Source of the DNA: Anaeromyxobacter dehalogenans 2CP-1
Lineage (GTDB): Bacteria > Myxococcota > Myxococcia > Myxococcales > Anaeromyxobacteraceae
Direction: 5' to 3'
DNA: 64,000 bases
Assembly (NCBI RefSeq): GCF_000022145.1
Contig: NC_011891.1
Coordinates: forward strand, 3,950,501 to 4,014,500
Shown here: in pieces, positions 1 through 7,896 of the stretch
Position numbering within the stretch: position 1 is the stretch's first letter
Layout: each line of letters opens with the position of its first letter
Program-made: the position numbers and the translations under genes
The notes under the pieces: model-generated
What the model saw: only the letters and a program-made list of their open reading frames with translations
Told to the model about the DNA's origin: nothing
The model's database searches: none

Positions 1-29
1 CGGCACGCCCGCCGCGCAGCCCTGACCCG

Positions 30-827
30 CTAGCCCTCGCGCCGGATGACCTCCAGCATCGGCGCGTGGAGCGCCGGCGCCGCGGCCAGGATGTCGCCGG
101 TCTCCAGCATCCGGTCGCCGCCGTCGAGGTCGGTGACCAGGGCCCCCGCCTCGCGCGCGATCAGGATCCCCGGCGCGACGTCCCACGGCTTCAGCCGCTC
201 CTCCCAGAACCCGTCGAAGCGCCCGGCCGCGACGTAGGCGAGGTCGAGCGCCGCGCTCCCGAGGCGCCGCACGCCGCGCGCGCGGCGCACGAACGCGCCG
301 AACAGCCGGAGCGGCCGCTCGTGGCGCCGGTGCACGTCGTAGGGGAAGCCGGTGACGAGCAGCGCCTGCACCAGCTCCCCGCGGGCGGACGCCCTCAGGG
401 GCGCGCCGTTCAGGTGCGCCCCGCCGCCTCGGGCCGCCGTGAACAGCTCGTCGCGGAGCGGGTCGTAGGTCGCCCCGGCGGCGATCCCGGCCCCGTCGAG
501 CGCGGCCACGTTCACCGCGAACTGGGGCAGCCCGTGCGCGTAGTTGGTCGTCCCGTCGAGCGGGTCCACCACGAAGCGGAGCCCGCCGCCCTCGCCACCC
601 CGGCCGCCGCTCGCGCCCGACTCCTCCGCCAGGATCCCGGCGCCGGGGAAGCGGCCGCGCAGGAAGCCCAGCACCGCCGCCTCGCTCGCCCGGTCCGCGT
701 CGGTGACGAGGTCGATCTCGCCCTTCAGCTCCACCGAGCGCGCCTGGCCCCACCGCTCCCGCAGCACCGCCCCGCCCCGCCGCGCCGCCTCGGCGCAGGC
801 CTCCCGCAGCTCCGTCGCCTCGCTCAT
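30..827 (-). CDS. suhB: Inositol-monophosphatase family phosphatase
   Basis: A 265-residue protein of the Mg2+-dependent inositol monophosphatase (SuhB/CysQ) family, expected to hydrolyse inositol-1-phosphate or a similar small phosphomonoester in the cytosol. The metal-binding set is visible: AEES around residues 67-70, DPLDGTTNYAHGLP at 88-101 (Asp88 and Asp91), and the C-terminal WDVAPGILIAREAGA at 215-229. Length is normal for the family. The ATG start has a GGAG-type ribosome site just upstream. It stands alone, transcribed toward the left edge and divergent from the small membrane-protein gene at 932. The family call is firm. The exact substrate, and hence the symbol, is inferred; a CysQ-like role on PAP is the alternative. 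Confidence 0.88.
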   Translation of the reverse strand: MSEATELREACAEAARRGGAVLRERWGQARSVELKGEIDLVTDADRASEAAVLGFLRGRFPGAGILAEESGASGGRGGEGGGLRFVVDPLDGTTNYAHGLPQFAVNVAALDGAGIAAGATYDPLRDELFTAARGGGAHLNGAPLRASARGELVQALLVTGFPYDVHRRHERPLRLFGAFVRRARGVRRLGSAALDLAYVAAGRFDGFWEERLKPWDVAPGILIAREAGALVTDLDGGDRMLETGDILAAAPALHAPMLEVIRREG

Positions 828-931
828 CCGCTCCGGCTCCTTTCCGCCCGCGGAGGATAGCCCGCCGCAGCCCTCGCCGCAGCGGCCACGCGGACGGAGC
901 GCCCGACCCCCGCGCTTGGTAGAATGCCCGG

Positions 932-1231
932 ATGCTCAAGGCGCTCGCCGTGCTCCGGACCATCTTCCTCCTCGGCCTGGTGGTGTACGTGGTCGCCTGG
1001 GCGATGCCCTGGTCCACCTACGTCGCCGATCCGATCGAGGTCCAGTACCGCCACTGCTCCGCCAGCCTCAGCCGGATGAGCGGCGCCGTCTGGATCGCCG
1101 TCGCCTGGATCGCGTTCGAGACCGTCGTCGGCTGGATGATGTCGGCCTGGTCCGGCCGCCGGAAGGGCGCCGCCCGCGTGCCCCCGCCGGCGAGCGGCGA
1201 GCCGCCGTTCGCGCCGCCGCCGCGCGGGTGA
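932..1231 (+). CDS. Small two-helix membrane protein
   Basis: A 99-residue protein I do not recognise. A hydrophobic segment at about residues 5-25 is followed by a short polar loop (about 28-45) containing one Cys, then a second hydrophobic segment at about 50-70 rich in Trp. The last 25 residues are basic, then Pro-rich. This suggests an inner-membrane protein with two spanning helices. It starts at an ATG, with the Mg2+-dependent phosphatase gene divergent upstream, and lies just before the HDAC-like gene on the same strand, so the two may be co-transcribed. No catalytic motif is visible. Confidence 0.6.
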   Translation: MLKALAVLRTIFLLGLVVYVVAWAMPWSTYVADPIEVQYRHCSASLSRMSGAVWIAVAWIAFETVVGWMMSAWSGRRKGAARVPPPASGEPPFAPPPRG

Positions 1232-1247
1232 GCCCGGGCGCCGCGTG

Positions 1248-3032
1248 ATGCGCCCGCGCGCACTCCTCTACCGGCTCCGCTCCTGGTTCTACCGCCGGGA
1301 CGTGACGCTCTGGTACGACCCGCGCTACCGCCTGCCGCTCTCCGGCCTCGAGTCCGGCGCCGGCATGGAGCCGCGCCGCGCCGACTTCGTGGCCTGGTGG
1401 CTCGCCGACTCCGGCGCCGTGCCGCGCTCCCGGCGCCGCACGCCGCGGCGGATCTCGTTCGAGGACCTGGCGCGCGTGCACGACGCGGAGCTGCTCGAGT
1501 CGCTGGGCCACCCCGACACGCTGGCGCGGGTGTTCGCGGTGGACCCGTCCGACGTCCCGGTGGACGAGGTCATGACCACCGTCCGGCTGGCCTGCGGCGG
1601 CACCCTGGGCGCGGCCCGCGAGACGCTCCGCACGCGCGCCCCCGCCATCAACCTCCTGGGCGGCTTCCACCACGCGTTCCCCGGCGCCGCGGGCGGCTTC
1701 TGCCCGGTCAACGACGTCGCCGTCGCGATCGCCGCGGTGCGCGCGGAGGGGTTCTCGGGGCGCGTGGCGGTCCTCGATCTCGACGCGCACCCGCCCGACG
1801 GCATCGCCGCCTGCCTGGCGCAGGATCCCGATCACTGGATCGGCTCCATCTCCGGGTCGGACTGGGGGCCGCTCGAGGGCGTGGACGAGACGGTGCTCCC
1901 GCCGGGCAGCGGCGACGACCCCTACCTCGAGGCGCTCGGCGCGCTGCTCTCGCGGATGCCGCGGCCGCAGCTCGCGTTCGTGCTGGCCGGGGGCGACGTG
2001 CTGGCCGGCGATCGCTTCGGCCAGCTCGGGCTGTCGCTCGACGGCGCGCGCGAGCGCGACCTGCTCGTCGCCGCCGAGCTGGACTTCGTGCCCACCGTGT
2101 GGCTCTCGGCGGGCGGCTACTCGCGGCGATCCTGGCGCGCGCTGGCCGGCACGGGCATGGCGGTCGCGGCCGGCTCGCTCGCGCCCATCCCCGACGAGTA
2201 CGACCCGCTCTCCGCCCGCTTCGAGATGGTCTCGCAGAAGCTCCTGCCCGGCGATCTCGGCGACACCGGCGACATCACCGCCGAGGATCTCGAGGAGGCG
2301 CTCGGCATGCGGCCGCGGCGCCAGCGGCTGCTGCTCGGCTTCTACACCGCCTCCGGCATCGAGCACGCGCTGTTCCGCTACGGCGTGCTGGAGCAGCTCG
2401 AGCGCATGGGCTACCGGCAGTTCCGGGTCGGGTTCGACTCCGCCGGGCTGGGCGATCGGGTGCGGCTCCACGGCGAGGCGGAGGGGCAGGAGCACCTGCT
2501 CGTCGAGCTGATCCTGGAACGGCGACACGTGCTCGGGGTCGAGGTGCTGTTCGTGCACTGGCTCTCGCTGCGCAACCCGCGGGCGCAGTTCAGCGACCGC
2601 CGCCCGCGCCTCCCGGGGCAGGAGGTGCCGGGGCTCGGCCTGGCGCACGAGGCCGGGTCGATGCTGGCGCGCATGGCCATCCGCCTCGGGCTGGGCGGCG
2701 TCGCGTTCCGGCCGGCGCACTTCCACACCGCCTACGCCGCCCGCCACGCGTTCGCGTTCATCGACCCGGAGCGGCAGGGGCGCTTCGAGGCGCTGGTGCG
2801 GGACCTCGCGACGGTGCCGCTCCTCGAGGCGACGCGCGCGGTCTCCGAAGGCCGGGTGCTCCTCGACGGGCGCCCCTACGCGTGGGAGGCGGACGAGATG
2901 GCGTACTGGCTGCGCGAGTCGCCGTCCGAGCCGGGGGAGGCGGAGCGCGAGCGCGAGCGGGTCCGCTTCACGCTGCTGCCGGAGGCGCCCCCGCCGGCGG
3001 TCAGGGCGCCGGCTCCGCCAGGAGCAGCCTGA
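1248..3032 (+). CDS. HDAC-like protein fused to unknown C-terminal domain
   Basis: About 594 residues, nearly twice the size of a bacterial acetoin-utilisation/HDAC-family deacetylase. The first ~320 residues match that fold: GGFHHAFPG near 139-147 (His-His pair), DLDAHPPDG near 178-186 (zinc ligands Asp and His, where the usual second His of DxHHGDG is Pro), AGGDVLAGDRFG near 248-259 (third zinc Asp), and SAGGY near 288-292 (catalytic-type Tyr). The zinc ligands and Tyr are kept, so it could be an active deacylase. Residues ~350-560 form an extra domain I cannot name, containing GFYTASGIEHALFRYG and a Glu/Arg-rich end. The start is ATG 1248 or GTG 1245, with no clear Shine-Dalgarno. Its 3' end overlaps the convergent TlpA-like gene by 32 bp. 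Confidence 0.82.
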   Translation: MRPRALLYRLRSWFYRRDVTLWYDPRYRLPLSGLESGAGMEPRRADFVAWWLADSGAVPRSRRRTPRRISFEDLARVHDAELLESLGHPDTLARVFAVDPSDVPVDEVMTTVRLACGGTLGAARETLRTRAPAINLLGGFHHAFPGAAGGFCPVNDVAVAIAAVRAEGFSGRVAVLDLDAHPPDGIAACLAQDPDHWIGSISGSDWGPLEGVDETVLPPGSGDDPYLEALGALLSRMPRPQLAFVLAGGDVLAGDRFGQLGLSLDGARERDLLVAAELDFVPTVWLSAGGYSRRSWRALAGTGMAVAAGSLAPIPDEYDPLSARFEMVSQKLLPGDLGDTGDITAEDLEEALGMRPRRQRLLLGFYTASGIEHALFRYGVLEQLERMGYRQFRVGFDSAGLGDRVRLHGEAEGQEHLLVELILERRHVLGVEVLFVHWLSLRNPRAQFSDRRPRLPGQEVPGLGLAHEAGSMLARMAIRLGLGGVAFRPAHFHTAYAARHAFAFIDPERQGRFEALVRDLATVPLLEATRAVSEGRVLLDGRPYAWEADEMAYWLRESPSEPGEAERERERVRFTLLPEAPPPAVRAPAPPGAA

Positions 3033-3549
3033 CCTCCTCCTCCAGCTTCTCTCCCTCGGCGCGGTCGTAGCCACGGTGGACGTGGCGCACCAGCCCGCGA
3101 CGGTCGATCACGAGCGTCGTGGGCAGCCGCTGCACGTCGAGCCGGTCGCCGAGGGCGGCCCCGCCCGGATCCCAGAGGATCTCGAACGCGACCGGGGCGG
3201 GCGCGAGGAAGGCCTCCACCGCGGCCCGGTCCTCGTCGAACGCCACGCCGGTGACCCGAAGGCCGTCCTCGCCGTGCTCCCGCGCCAGCCGGTCGAGGTG
3301 CGGGAGCTGTTCCTTGCAGGGCTCGCACCAGCTCGCCCAGAAGTCCACCACCTGCACCCGTCCGCGCGCCGCCGCGCCGCCCACCTGGACGTCCCGGCCG
3401 GCGAGATCCGGCGCCGAGAACGACACCTCGGTGCCCAGCAGGCGCGACGGGCCCGGCGGCGGGCGCGGGGTCGGGCGCTGCGGGGTGCGCGGGGCGGCGC
3501 AGGCGGCGACGAGCGCGAGCAGGGCGGCGGCGAGCGGGGGGCGGCGCAT
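3001..3549 (-). CDS. TlpA-like thioredoxin-fold lipoprotein
   Basis: A 182-residue lipoprotein. A signal peptide ends in the lipobox LVAAC (Cys17) and is followed by a Pro-rich linker. A thioredoxin-like domain then carries the active site WCEPC at residues 74-78 and a cis-Pro strand QRLPTTLVIDRRG. The TlpA/ResA family sits outside the inner membrane and reduces or isomerises disulfides, often for cytochrome c maturation. I chose ATG 3549 over upstream starts because it gives a clean lipoprotein signal. The neighbouring cytochrome operon, which starts 255 bp away in the opposite direction, makes a role in haem-cysteine reduction plausible but unproven. Confidence 0.85.
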   Translation of the reverse strand: MRRPPLAAALLALVAACAAPRTPQRPTPRPPPGPSRLLGTEVSFSAPDLAGRDVQVGGAAARGRVQVVDFWASWCEPCKEQLPHLDRLAREHGEDGLRVTGVAFDEDRAAVEAFLAPAPVAFEILWDPGGAALGDRLDVQRLPTTLVIDRRGLVRHVHRGYDRAEGEKLEEEVRLLLAEPAP

Positions 3550-3693
3550 CCCCCGATTGTAAGCGCGACGATCAGGGCCCGCCCGGAACGCCGCGCGGGC
3601 CGTGAACGCGCCCTTGCGCTCCGCGTGGTTCACGCAAGGTGACCGGCCGCCCCGGCCCCCGGTCCCAGGTGGGATCGTGCCTCCCGCTTACGC

Positions 3694-3716
3694 GTGATCT
3701 AGCGCAAGATTGCGCT
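3694..3716. promoter_or_regulatory. Palindromic operator candidate upstream of barrel-cytochrome operon
   Basis: Positions 3701-3716 form a perfect 7+7 inverted repeat, AGCGCAAGATTGCGCT. Overlapping it at 3694-3707 is GTGATCTAGCGCAA, which resembles a FNR/CRP-family box (TTGAT-N4-ATCAA) at 7 of 10 arm positions. The site lies about 90 bp before the start of the barrel gene in a divergent intergenic region. An oxygen- or redox-responsive regulator would fit an electron-transfer operon, but the assignment is inference. Confidence 0.4.
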
Positions 3717-3804
3717 CGCCTGCCTGTGCGATCTTCCGCGCCGACCCGGGCGGCGGACACCGCGCCGCCGGGTGAATCTTGACCCGCCGTCGAGTGAGAT
3801 CCTG

Positions 3805-5139
3805 ATGCGCACTCCGAGACACATCGTCGCCGCCGTGGCGCTGCTCGCAGCCACCGGCGCCGGCGCCGACACGGTCGAGGTCACCTCGACCACCCTCGTC
3901 TCCGCCGGCCAGCAGGCCCGCGACCGGCGCCTGGGCGAGGCGCCCGACCTCGTCACCGTGGTCCCCGCCTACGAGATCGTCAACATCACGGCGCGGGACA
4001 TCCGCACGTCCATCGCCGACGACCTGCAGCTCCAGCTCTCGGGCTGGGGCTCCTACGACTTCGACAGCCTGCGCTGGGACAACGGCACCAGCGAGTCGCT
4101 CACCGGCGACCTGATGAGCGCGCAGGTGCAGGCGAAGTTCCTCGACCGGCGCCTCACGCTGCGGCTGGGCCGCGAGCACGTCATGAGCGGCGTCGCGCGC
4201 ATGATCCAGATCGACGGCGGCGAGGCCATCCTGGTGCTGCCCGGCGGCTTCCGGCTCTCCGGGTACGTCGGCTCGCCGGTGGCGCAGCGGTTCGCGTCGC
4301 GCTCCGGCGTGAAGAGCTGGAACCCGGCCGGCGGCGACTTCGCCTACGGCGGCCGGGTCGGCTGGTCGCTGGCGATCCCCGGCCACGCCGGGCGCGGCCT
4401 GGACGTGGGCGCGTCGGCGAACGTGGTCGAGGACGCGGGCGACCCCGTCCGCCAGGAGGTGGGCGCGGACTTCCGGCTGCAGCCGCTGCAGACCGTGTCC
4501 TTCACCGGCTTCGGCGCGTTCAGCGTCTACGACGAGCGCTTCAGCGAGGCGAGCGTGGCGGCGCGCTGGAAGCCGGTGCACCGGCTGGAGGTGAGCGCCG
4601 ACTGGCGGTTCCTGGCGCCGGACCTGTTCCTGGCGCGGAACTCGATCCTCTCGGTGTTCTCGGCCTCCACGCGCAAGGAGTACGGCGTGGGCCTCGACTA
4701 CGAGCTCGGGCGCGGCCTCTCGGTGGGCGCCGACTACCACCTCTCGGTGGAGCCGGGGGAGACCACCGAGGACGACAGCTACCTCGGGCACGACCTGGTG
4801 ATGCGCGCCGACTGGACCCGCGGCGCCACCGACGCCGGCGCCGAGGTCACCTACCTCGACGCGCTCGAGAACGGCTACTGGGCGGGGCGGCTCTACGGCA
4901 AGCAGGGCTTCGGCAAGGTGTTCGCCGCCGCCGACGTGATGAGCTACTTCTTCAAGGAGGACGTGAACGGCGAGTCCTTCGCCGTCACCGGCTCCCTCAG
5001 CGGCGGCATCGAGCTGGCCCGCGGCTTCAGCGCGGTGCTGTCGGGCCGCGCCGGCGTCACCCCGTACATGGAGCAGACCTACGACGTCATGGCGAAGCTC
5101 GTCTACAACCAGACCTACACGGTGCGGGAGGTGCGGTGA
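3805..5139 (+). CDS. Putative outer-membrane beta-barrel (porin-like) protein
   Basis: A 444-residue protein with an N-terminal signal peptide (hydrophobic stretch to about residue 20, cleavage near Ala-Gly-Ala-Asp). The rest alternates polar and hydrophobic residues with many aromatic girdle positions, such as RLTLRLGREHVMSG and GVGLDYELGRGLSVG, as expected for a transmembrane barrel. I chose ATG 3805 over the in-frame GTG 33 bp upstream because it begins the signal peptide. Its TGA stop overlaps the ATG of the 12-haem cytochrome, so the two are translationally coupled. By analogy with porin-cytochrome conduits it may sheath the cytochrome across the outer membrane. It is not recognisably MtrB or OmbB by eye. 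Confidence 0.72.
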   Translation: MRTPRHIVAAVALLAATGAGADTVEVTSTTLVSAGQQARDRRLGEAPDLVTVVPAYEIVNITARDIRTSIADDLQLQLSGWGSYDFDSLRWDNGTSESLTGDLMSAQVQAKFLDRRLTLRLGREHVMSGVARMIQIDGGEAILVLPGGFRLSGYVGSPVAQRFASRSGVKSWNPAGGDFAYGGRVGWSLAIPGHAGRGLDVGASANVVEDAGDPVRQEVGADFRLQPLQTVSFTGFGAFSVYDERFSEASVAARWKPVHRLEVSADWRFLAPDLFLARNSILSVFSASTRKEYGVGLDYELGRGLSVGADYHLSVEPGETTEDDSYLGHDLVMRADWTRGATDAGAEVTYLDALENGYWAGRLYGKQGFGKVFAAADVMSYFFKEDVNGESFAVTGSLSGGIELARGFSAVLSGRAGVTPYMEQTYDVMAKLVYNQTYTVREVR

Positions 5140-6173
5140 TGAACCGGATCGTCCCGGTGATCGCGGCCGCGCTGCTGGCGGCCTGCGGCGCGAAGAGCAG
5201 CAAGACGGTGACCGCGGCGGCGGCGGAGCAGCCGGCCGTCGAGTTCACGCACGAGGCGCACATCATGGCCGAGGTGGCCTGCCTCGACTGCCACTCCGGC
5301 ATCGACAAGGCCACGCGGCTCGAGCCCAAGCGCCACGTCAGCGTGAGCTGCTCGGACTGCCACGACGACGCGCGCGGCCAGGTGAAGGTGCCTGAGCGGG
5401 TGAAGCAGGTGCGGTTCACGTTCTCGCACCAGGACCACCTGGCGAAGGTGAAGGACTGCAAGACCTGCCACCAGGCGCTGCCCGAGCCCGGCGACAAGGA
5501 GATCAAGGCGCCGCCCATGGCCGCCTGCACCTCCTGCCACAACCACCAGATGGACTTCGCGCAGGCGAAGTGCACGCCCTGCCACACCGACCTGAAGGGC
5601 TTCGTGCCAGAGTCGGCCTTCGCGCACACGGGCGACTGGCTCCGGACGCACGGCAACTCCTCGCGGACCAGCGCGCAGACCTGCGCTGCCTGCCACGACC
5701 AGACCTACTGCGCGACGTGCCACGCGTCGCAGACCACGCCGGCCCTTCCCTCCTCGATCTTCCCGGAGGAGGTGAAGCGCGACTTCATCCACCGCGGCGA
5801 CTACGTGTCGCGCCACATGATCGAGGCGGGCGCGAACCCGGCCAGCTGCCGCCGCTGCCACGGCAGCCCGTTCTGTGACTCCTGCCACACGCAGCAGAAC
5901 CTGACCATGAAGTCGCTCACGCCGTTCCCGGTGCACCCGGCCGGCTGGGCCAGCGACAAGGCCAGCGGCCACTTCCACGGCGACGCGGCCCGGCGCGACA
6001 TCACCTCGTGCGCCGGCTGCCACGACAACGGCGCCTCCGCGGTGTGCGTCGCCTGCCACCAGGTGGGCGGCCTCGCGACGAAGAGCCCGCACCCGAAGTC
6101 CTTCGCGCGCAAGCACGACGCCGGCGACCGCCGGTCGAACGCGATGTGCGCGGCCTGCCACCACGGGGCGTAG
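5139..6173 (+). CDS. Dodecahaem c-type cytochrome lipoprotein
   Basis: A 344-residue predicted lipoprotein: the signal sequence ends in LLAAC, with Cys16 as the lipidation site. I count twelve CXXCH haem-binding motifs (CLDCH, CSDCH, CKTCH, CTSCH, CTPCH, CAACH, CATCH, CRRCH, CDSCH, CAGCH, CVACH, CAACH) and many extra His residues that could be distal ligands. Such proteins move electrons through the periplasm or across the outer membrane to external acceptors. The ATG overlaps the stop codon of the barrel gene, and a strong terminator follows, so the operon is these two genes. An alternative is a periplasmic reductase subunit, but no other subunit is nearby. Confidence 0.93.
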   Translation: MNRIVPVIAAALLAACGAKSSKTVTAAAAEQPAVEFTHEAHIMAEVACLDCHSGIDKATRLEPKRHVSVSCSDCHDDARGQVKVPERVKQVRFTFSHQDHLAKVKDCKTCHQALPEPGDKEIKAPPMAACTSCHNHQMDFAQAKCTPCHTDLKGFVPESAFAHTGDWLRTHGNSSRTSAQTCAACHDQTYCATCHASQTTPALPSSIFPEEVKRDFIHRGDYVSRHMIEAGANPASCRRCHGSPFCDSCHTQQNLTMKSLTPFPVHPAGWASDKASGHFHGDAARRDITSCAGCHDNGASAVCVACHQVGGLATKSPHPKSFARKHDAGDRRSNAMCAACHHGA

Positions 6174-6198
6174 CCCGCGGCGCAGGACGAGACTCGAA

Positions 6199-6230
6199 GG
6201 GCCCGGTCGCGCGAGCGGCCGGGCCCTTTT
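6199..6230 (+). terminator. Intrinsic terminator of the barrel-cytochrome operon
   Basis: A 12-bp stem (6199-6210 with 6215-6226, one G-U pair) with a four-base loop is followed by TTTTCTTCT. It begins 26 bp after the cytochrome stop codon and is the clearest intrinsic terminator in the window. Confidence 0.88.
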
Positions 6231-6239
6231 CTTCTCGCG

Positions 6240-6370
6240 GGGGCTGCGCCCCCGCCCCGCCCAGCGAAGCTCGTCGGGGCCCCACCCCTGCTCGCCGGGT
6301 CCCTTGCGCCGCCGCGAGCGGCTTCGCCGCAAGCGCGGCGTCGCCCCGGCGGGCTCGCTGCGCTCGCTTT
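6240..6370 (+). repeat. Dispersed intergenic repeat A, copy 1
   Basis: About 130 bp between the cytochrome terminator and the end of mpl. It matches 38705-38837 in inverse orientation. The longest shared stretch includes CTGCTCGCCGGGTCCCTTGC, and both copies carry small inverted repeats such as GGGGCTGCGCCCC and GCGAGCGGCTTCGCCGC. It is non-coding by context. It could be a REP-like or structured 3' element. Confidence 0.7.
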
Positions 6371-6410
6371 CTCGCGGGCCGCGAGCGGGGGGGGCGCCGC
6401 TCAGCGCCGC

Positions 6411-7835
6411 TCAGCGCCCGACGCGCGCGAGCAGCTTGCCCCAGATTCCGCCGAAGGCGCCGTTCGACATGGCGACCGCTACGTCGCCGGGGCGCGCGTC
6501 GGCCGCGATGGCCTCGACCAGGGGATCCACCGCGTCGAACACGCGCGCGGGCAGCCCGTGCGCCGCGAGCGCGCGCACCACCGCGTCCACGTCCAGCCGC
6601 TCCGCCTCCGGGACGCGGTCGGTCGGGGCCGGGCGCAGGATGAACACCTCGGCCGCGCCGGACCAGGTGGCCGGATCGGAGTAGTCGGCCTGGTGCAGGT
6701 TGCGGCGGCTGGTGTTGGAGCGCGGCTCGAACGCGGCCAGCATGCGGGCGCCGGGGAAGCTCCCCCGCACCGCCGCCAGCGTCTTCTTCACCGCGCGCGG
6801 GTGGTGCGCGAAGTCGTCGATCACCGTCACCCCGCCCGCCGTGCCGCGCACCTCCTGCCGGCGGCGCACGCCGTGGAACGCGCCCAGCCCGGCGGCGATC
6901 TCGGCGGGGGAGAGCCCGAGCGCGGTGGCCGCGGCGGCGACCCCGAGCGCGTTCTCCACGTTGTGCGCCCCGCCCACCGGCAGGTGGACCTCGGCGAGCG
7001 GCGCGCCCCGGCGCACCAGCGTGAAGCGGGCGCCGTCGGGCCCGAGCGACAGGCCGCGCGCCTCCCAGTCGGCGCCGGCGACGTCGACGCCGTAGGTCTC
7101 GATCCGGCACCGCGCCCGGGCGGAGATGCGGCGCACGCTCTCGTACGCGGCGCAGGTGGCCAGGAAGCCGTCCGGCGGGAGCAGGTCGGCGAACCGCTCG
7201 AACGCCGACTCGTAGTGCGCCTCGTCCCGGTAGATGTCGGCGTGGTCCAGCTCGCAGCTCGTGAAGATCGCGGTGCGCGGGCGGTAGTGGAGGAACTTCG
7301 GCCCCTTGTCGAAGTAGGCGGTGTCGTACTCGTCGCCTTCGACGACGAAGTGCGGACCGCTCCCCAGGCGGAAGTTGGAGTCGAAGTCGCGGGTCACGCC
7401 GCCGACCAGGAAGGACGGATCGCGGCCGGCGTGGTGCAGCACGAAGCCCATCATCGCGGAGGTGGTGGTCTTGCCGTGCGTGCCCACCACCACCACGCCG
7501 TGGCGGGGCCCGATGAACAGCTCGCCCAGCGCCGCCGGGAAGGACACGTGCGGCAGGCCCCGCTCGCGCACCGCCGCCGCCTCCGCGTTCACCGACCGCA
7601 CCACGTTTCCCACCACCACCAGGTCGGGCCGGGCGCGGTCGAGGTTCGCGGCCGCGTACGGCGTCATCGCCTCGATGCCCCAGCGCTCGAGCTGGGTGGA
7701 CATGGGCGGGTAGACGTTCTCGTCCGAGCCGGTGACCTGGTAGCCGGCGGCCTTCAGCATGCCCGCGAACGAGCCCATGCCGGTGCCCGCCACGCCGATG
7801 AGGTGGATGCGCTTCACGCTCTTCCAGTCGATCAC
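6411..7835 (-). CDS. mpl: UDP-MurNAc:tripeptide ligase Mpl
   Basis: A 474-residue Mur-ligase family protein. Mpl joins recycled L-Ala-gamma-D-Glu-meso-DAP to UDP-MurNAc using ATP in the cytosol, returning murein tripeptide to peptidoglycan synthesis. The N-terminal GVAGTGMGSFAGMLKAAG binds the UDP sugar. The ATP-binding loop GTHGKTTTSAMM is near residues 117-128. A central VEGDEYDTAYFDKGPKF and a late DDFAHHPRAVKKTL are typical of Mpl rather than MurC. The ATG start is followed by IDWKSVKRIHLIG. It lies 61 bp after a serine-hydrolase gene and an LD-carboxypeptidase, which makes a murein-recycling cluster. Confidence 0.92.
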   Translation of the reverse strand: MIDWKSVKRIHLIGVAGTGMGSFAGMLKAAGYQVTGSDENVYPPMSTQLERWGIEAMTPYAAANLDRARPDLVVVGNVVRSVNAEAAAVRERGLPHVSFPAALGELFIGPRHGVVVVGTHGKTTTSAMMGFVLHHAGRDPSFLVGGVTRDFDSNFRLGSGPHFVVEGDEYDTAYFDKGPKFLHYRPRTAIFTSCELDHADIYRDEAHYESAFERFADLLPPDGFLATCAAYESVRRISARARCRIETYGVDVAGADWEARGLSLGPDGARFTLVRRGAPLAEVHLPVGGAHNVENALGVAAAATALGLSPAEIAAGLGAFHGVRRRQEVRGTAGGVTVIDDFAHHPRAVKKTLAAVRGSFPGARMLAAFEPRSNTSRRNLHQADYSDPATWSGAAEVFILRPAPTDRVPEAERLDVDAVVRALAAHGLPARVFDAVDPLVEAIAADARPGDVAVAMSNGAFGGIWGKLLARVGR

Positions 7836-7896
7836 GTTCGCTCCGGTGCCGCTCCGGCCGCGCGCGCGGGCGCGGGGCGGCGGCGAGATGCACGGC

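Noticed and set aside
1-29. End of another gene at the left edge
   Set aside because: Too little sequence is present to support a reading frame.
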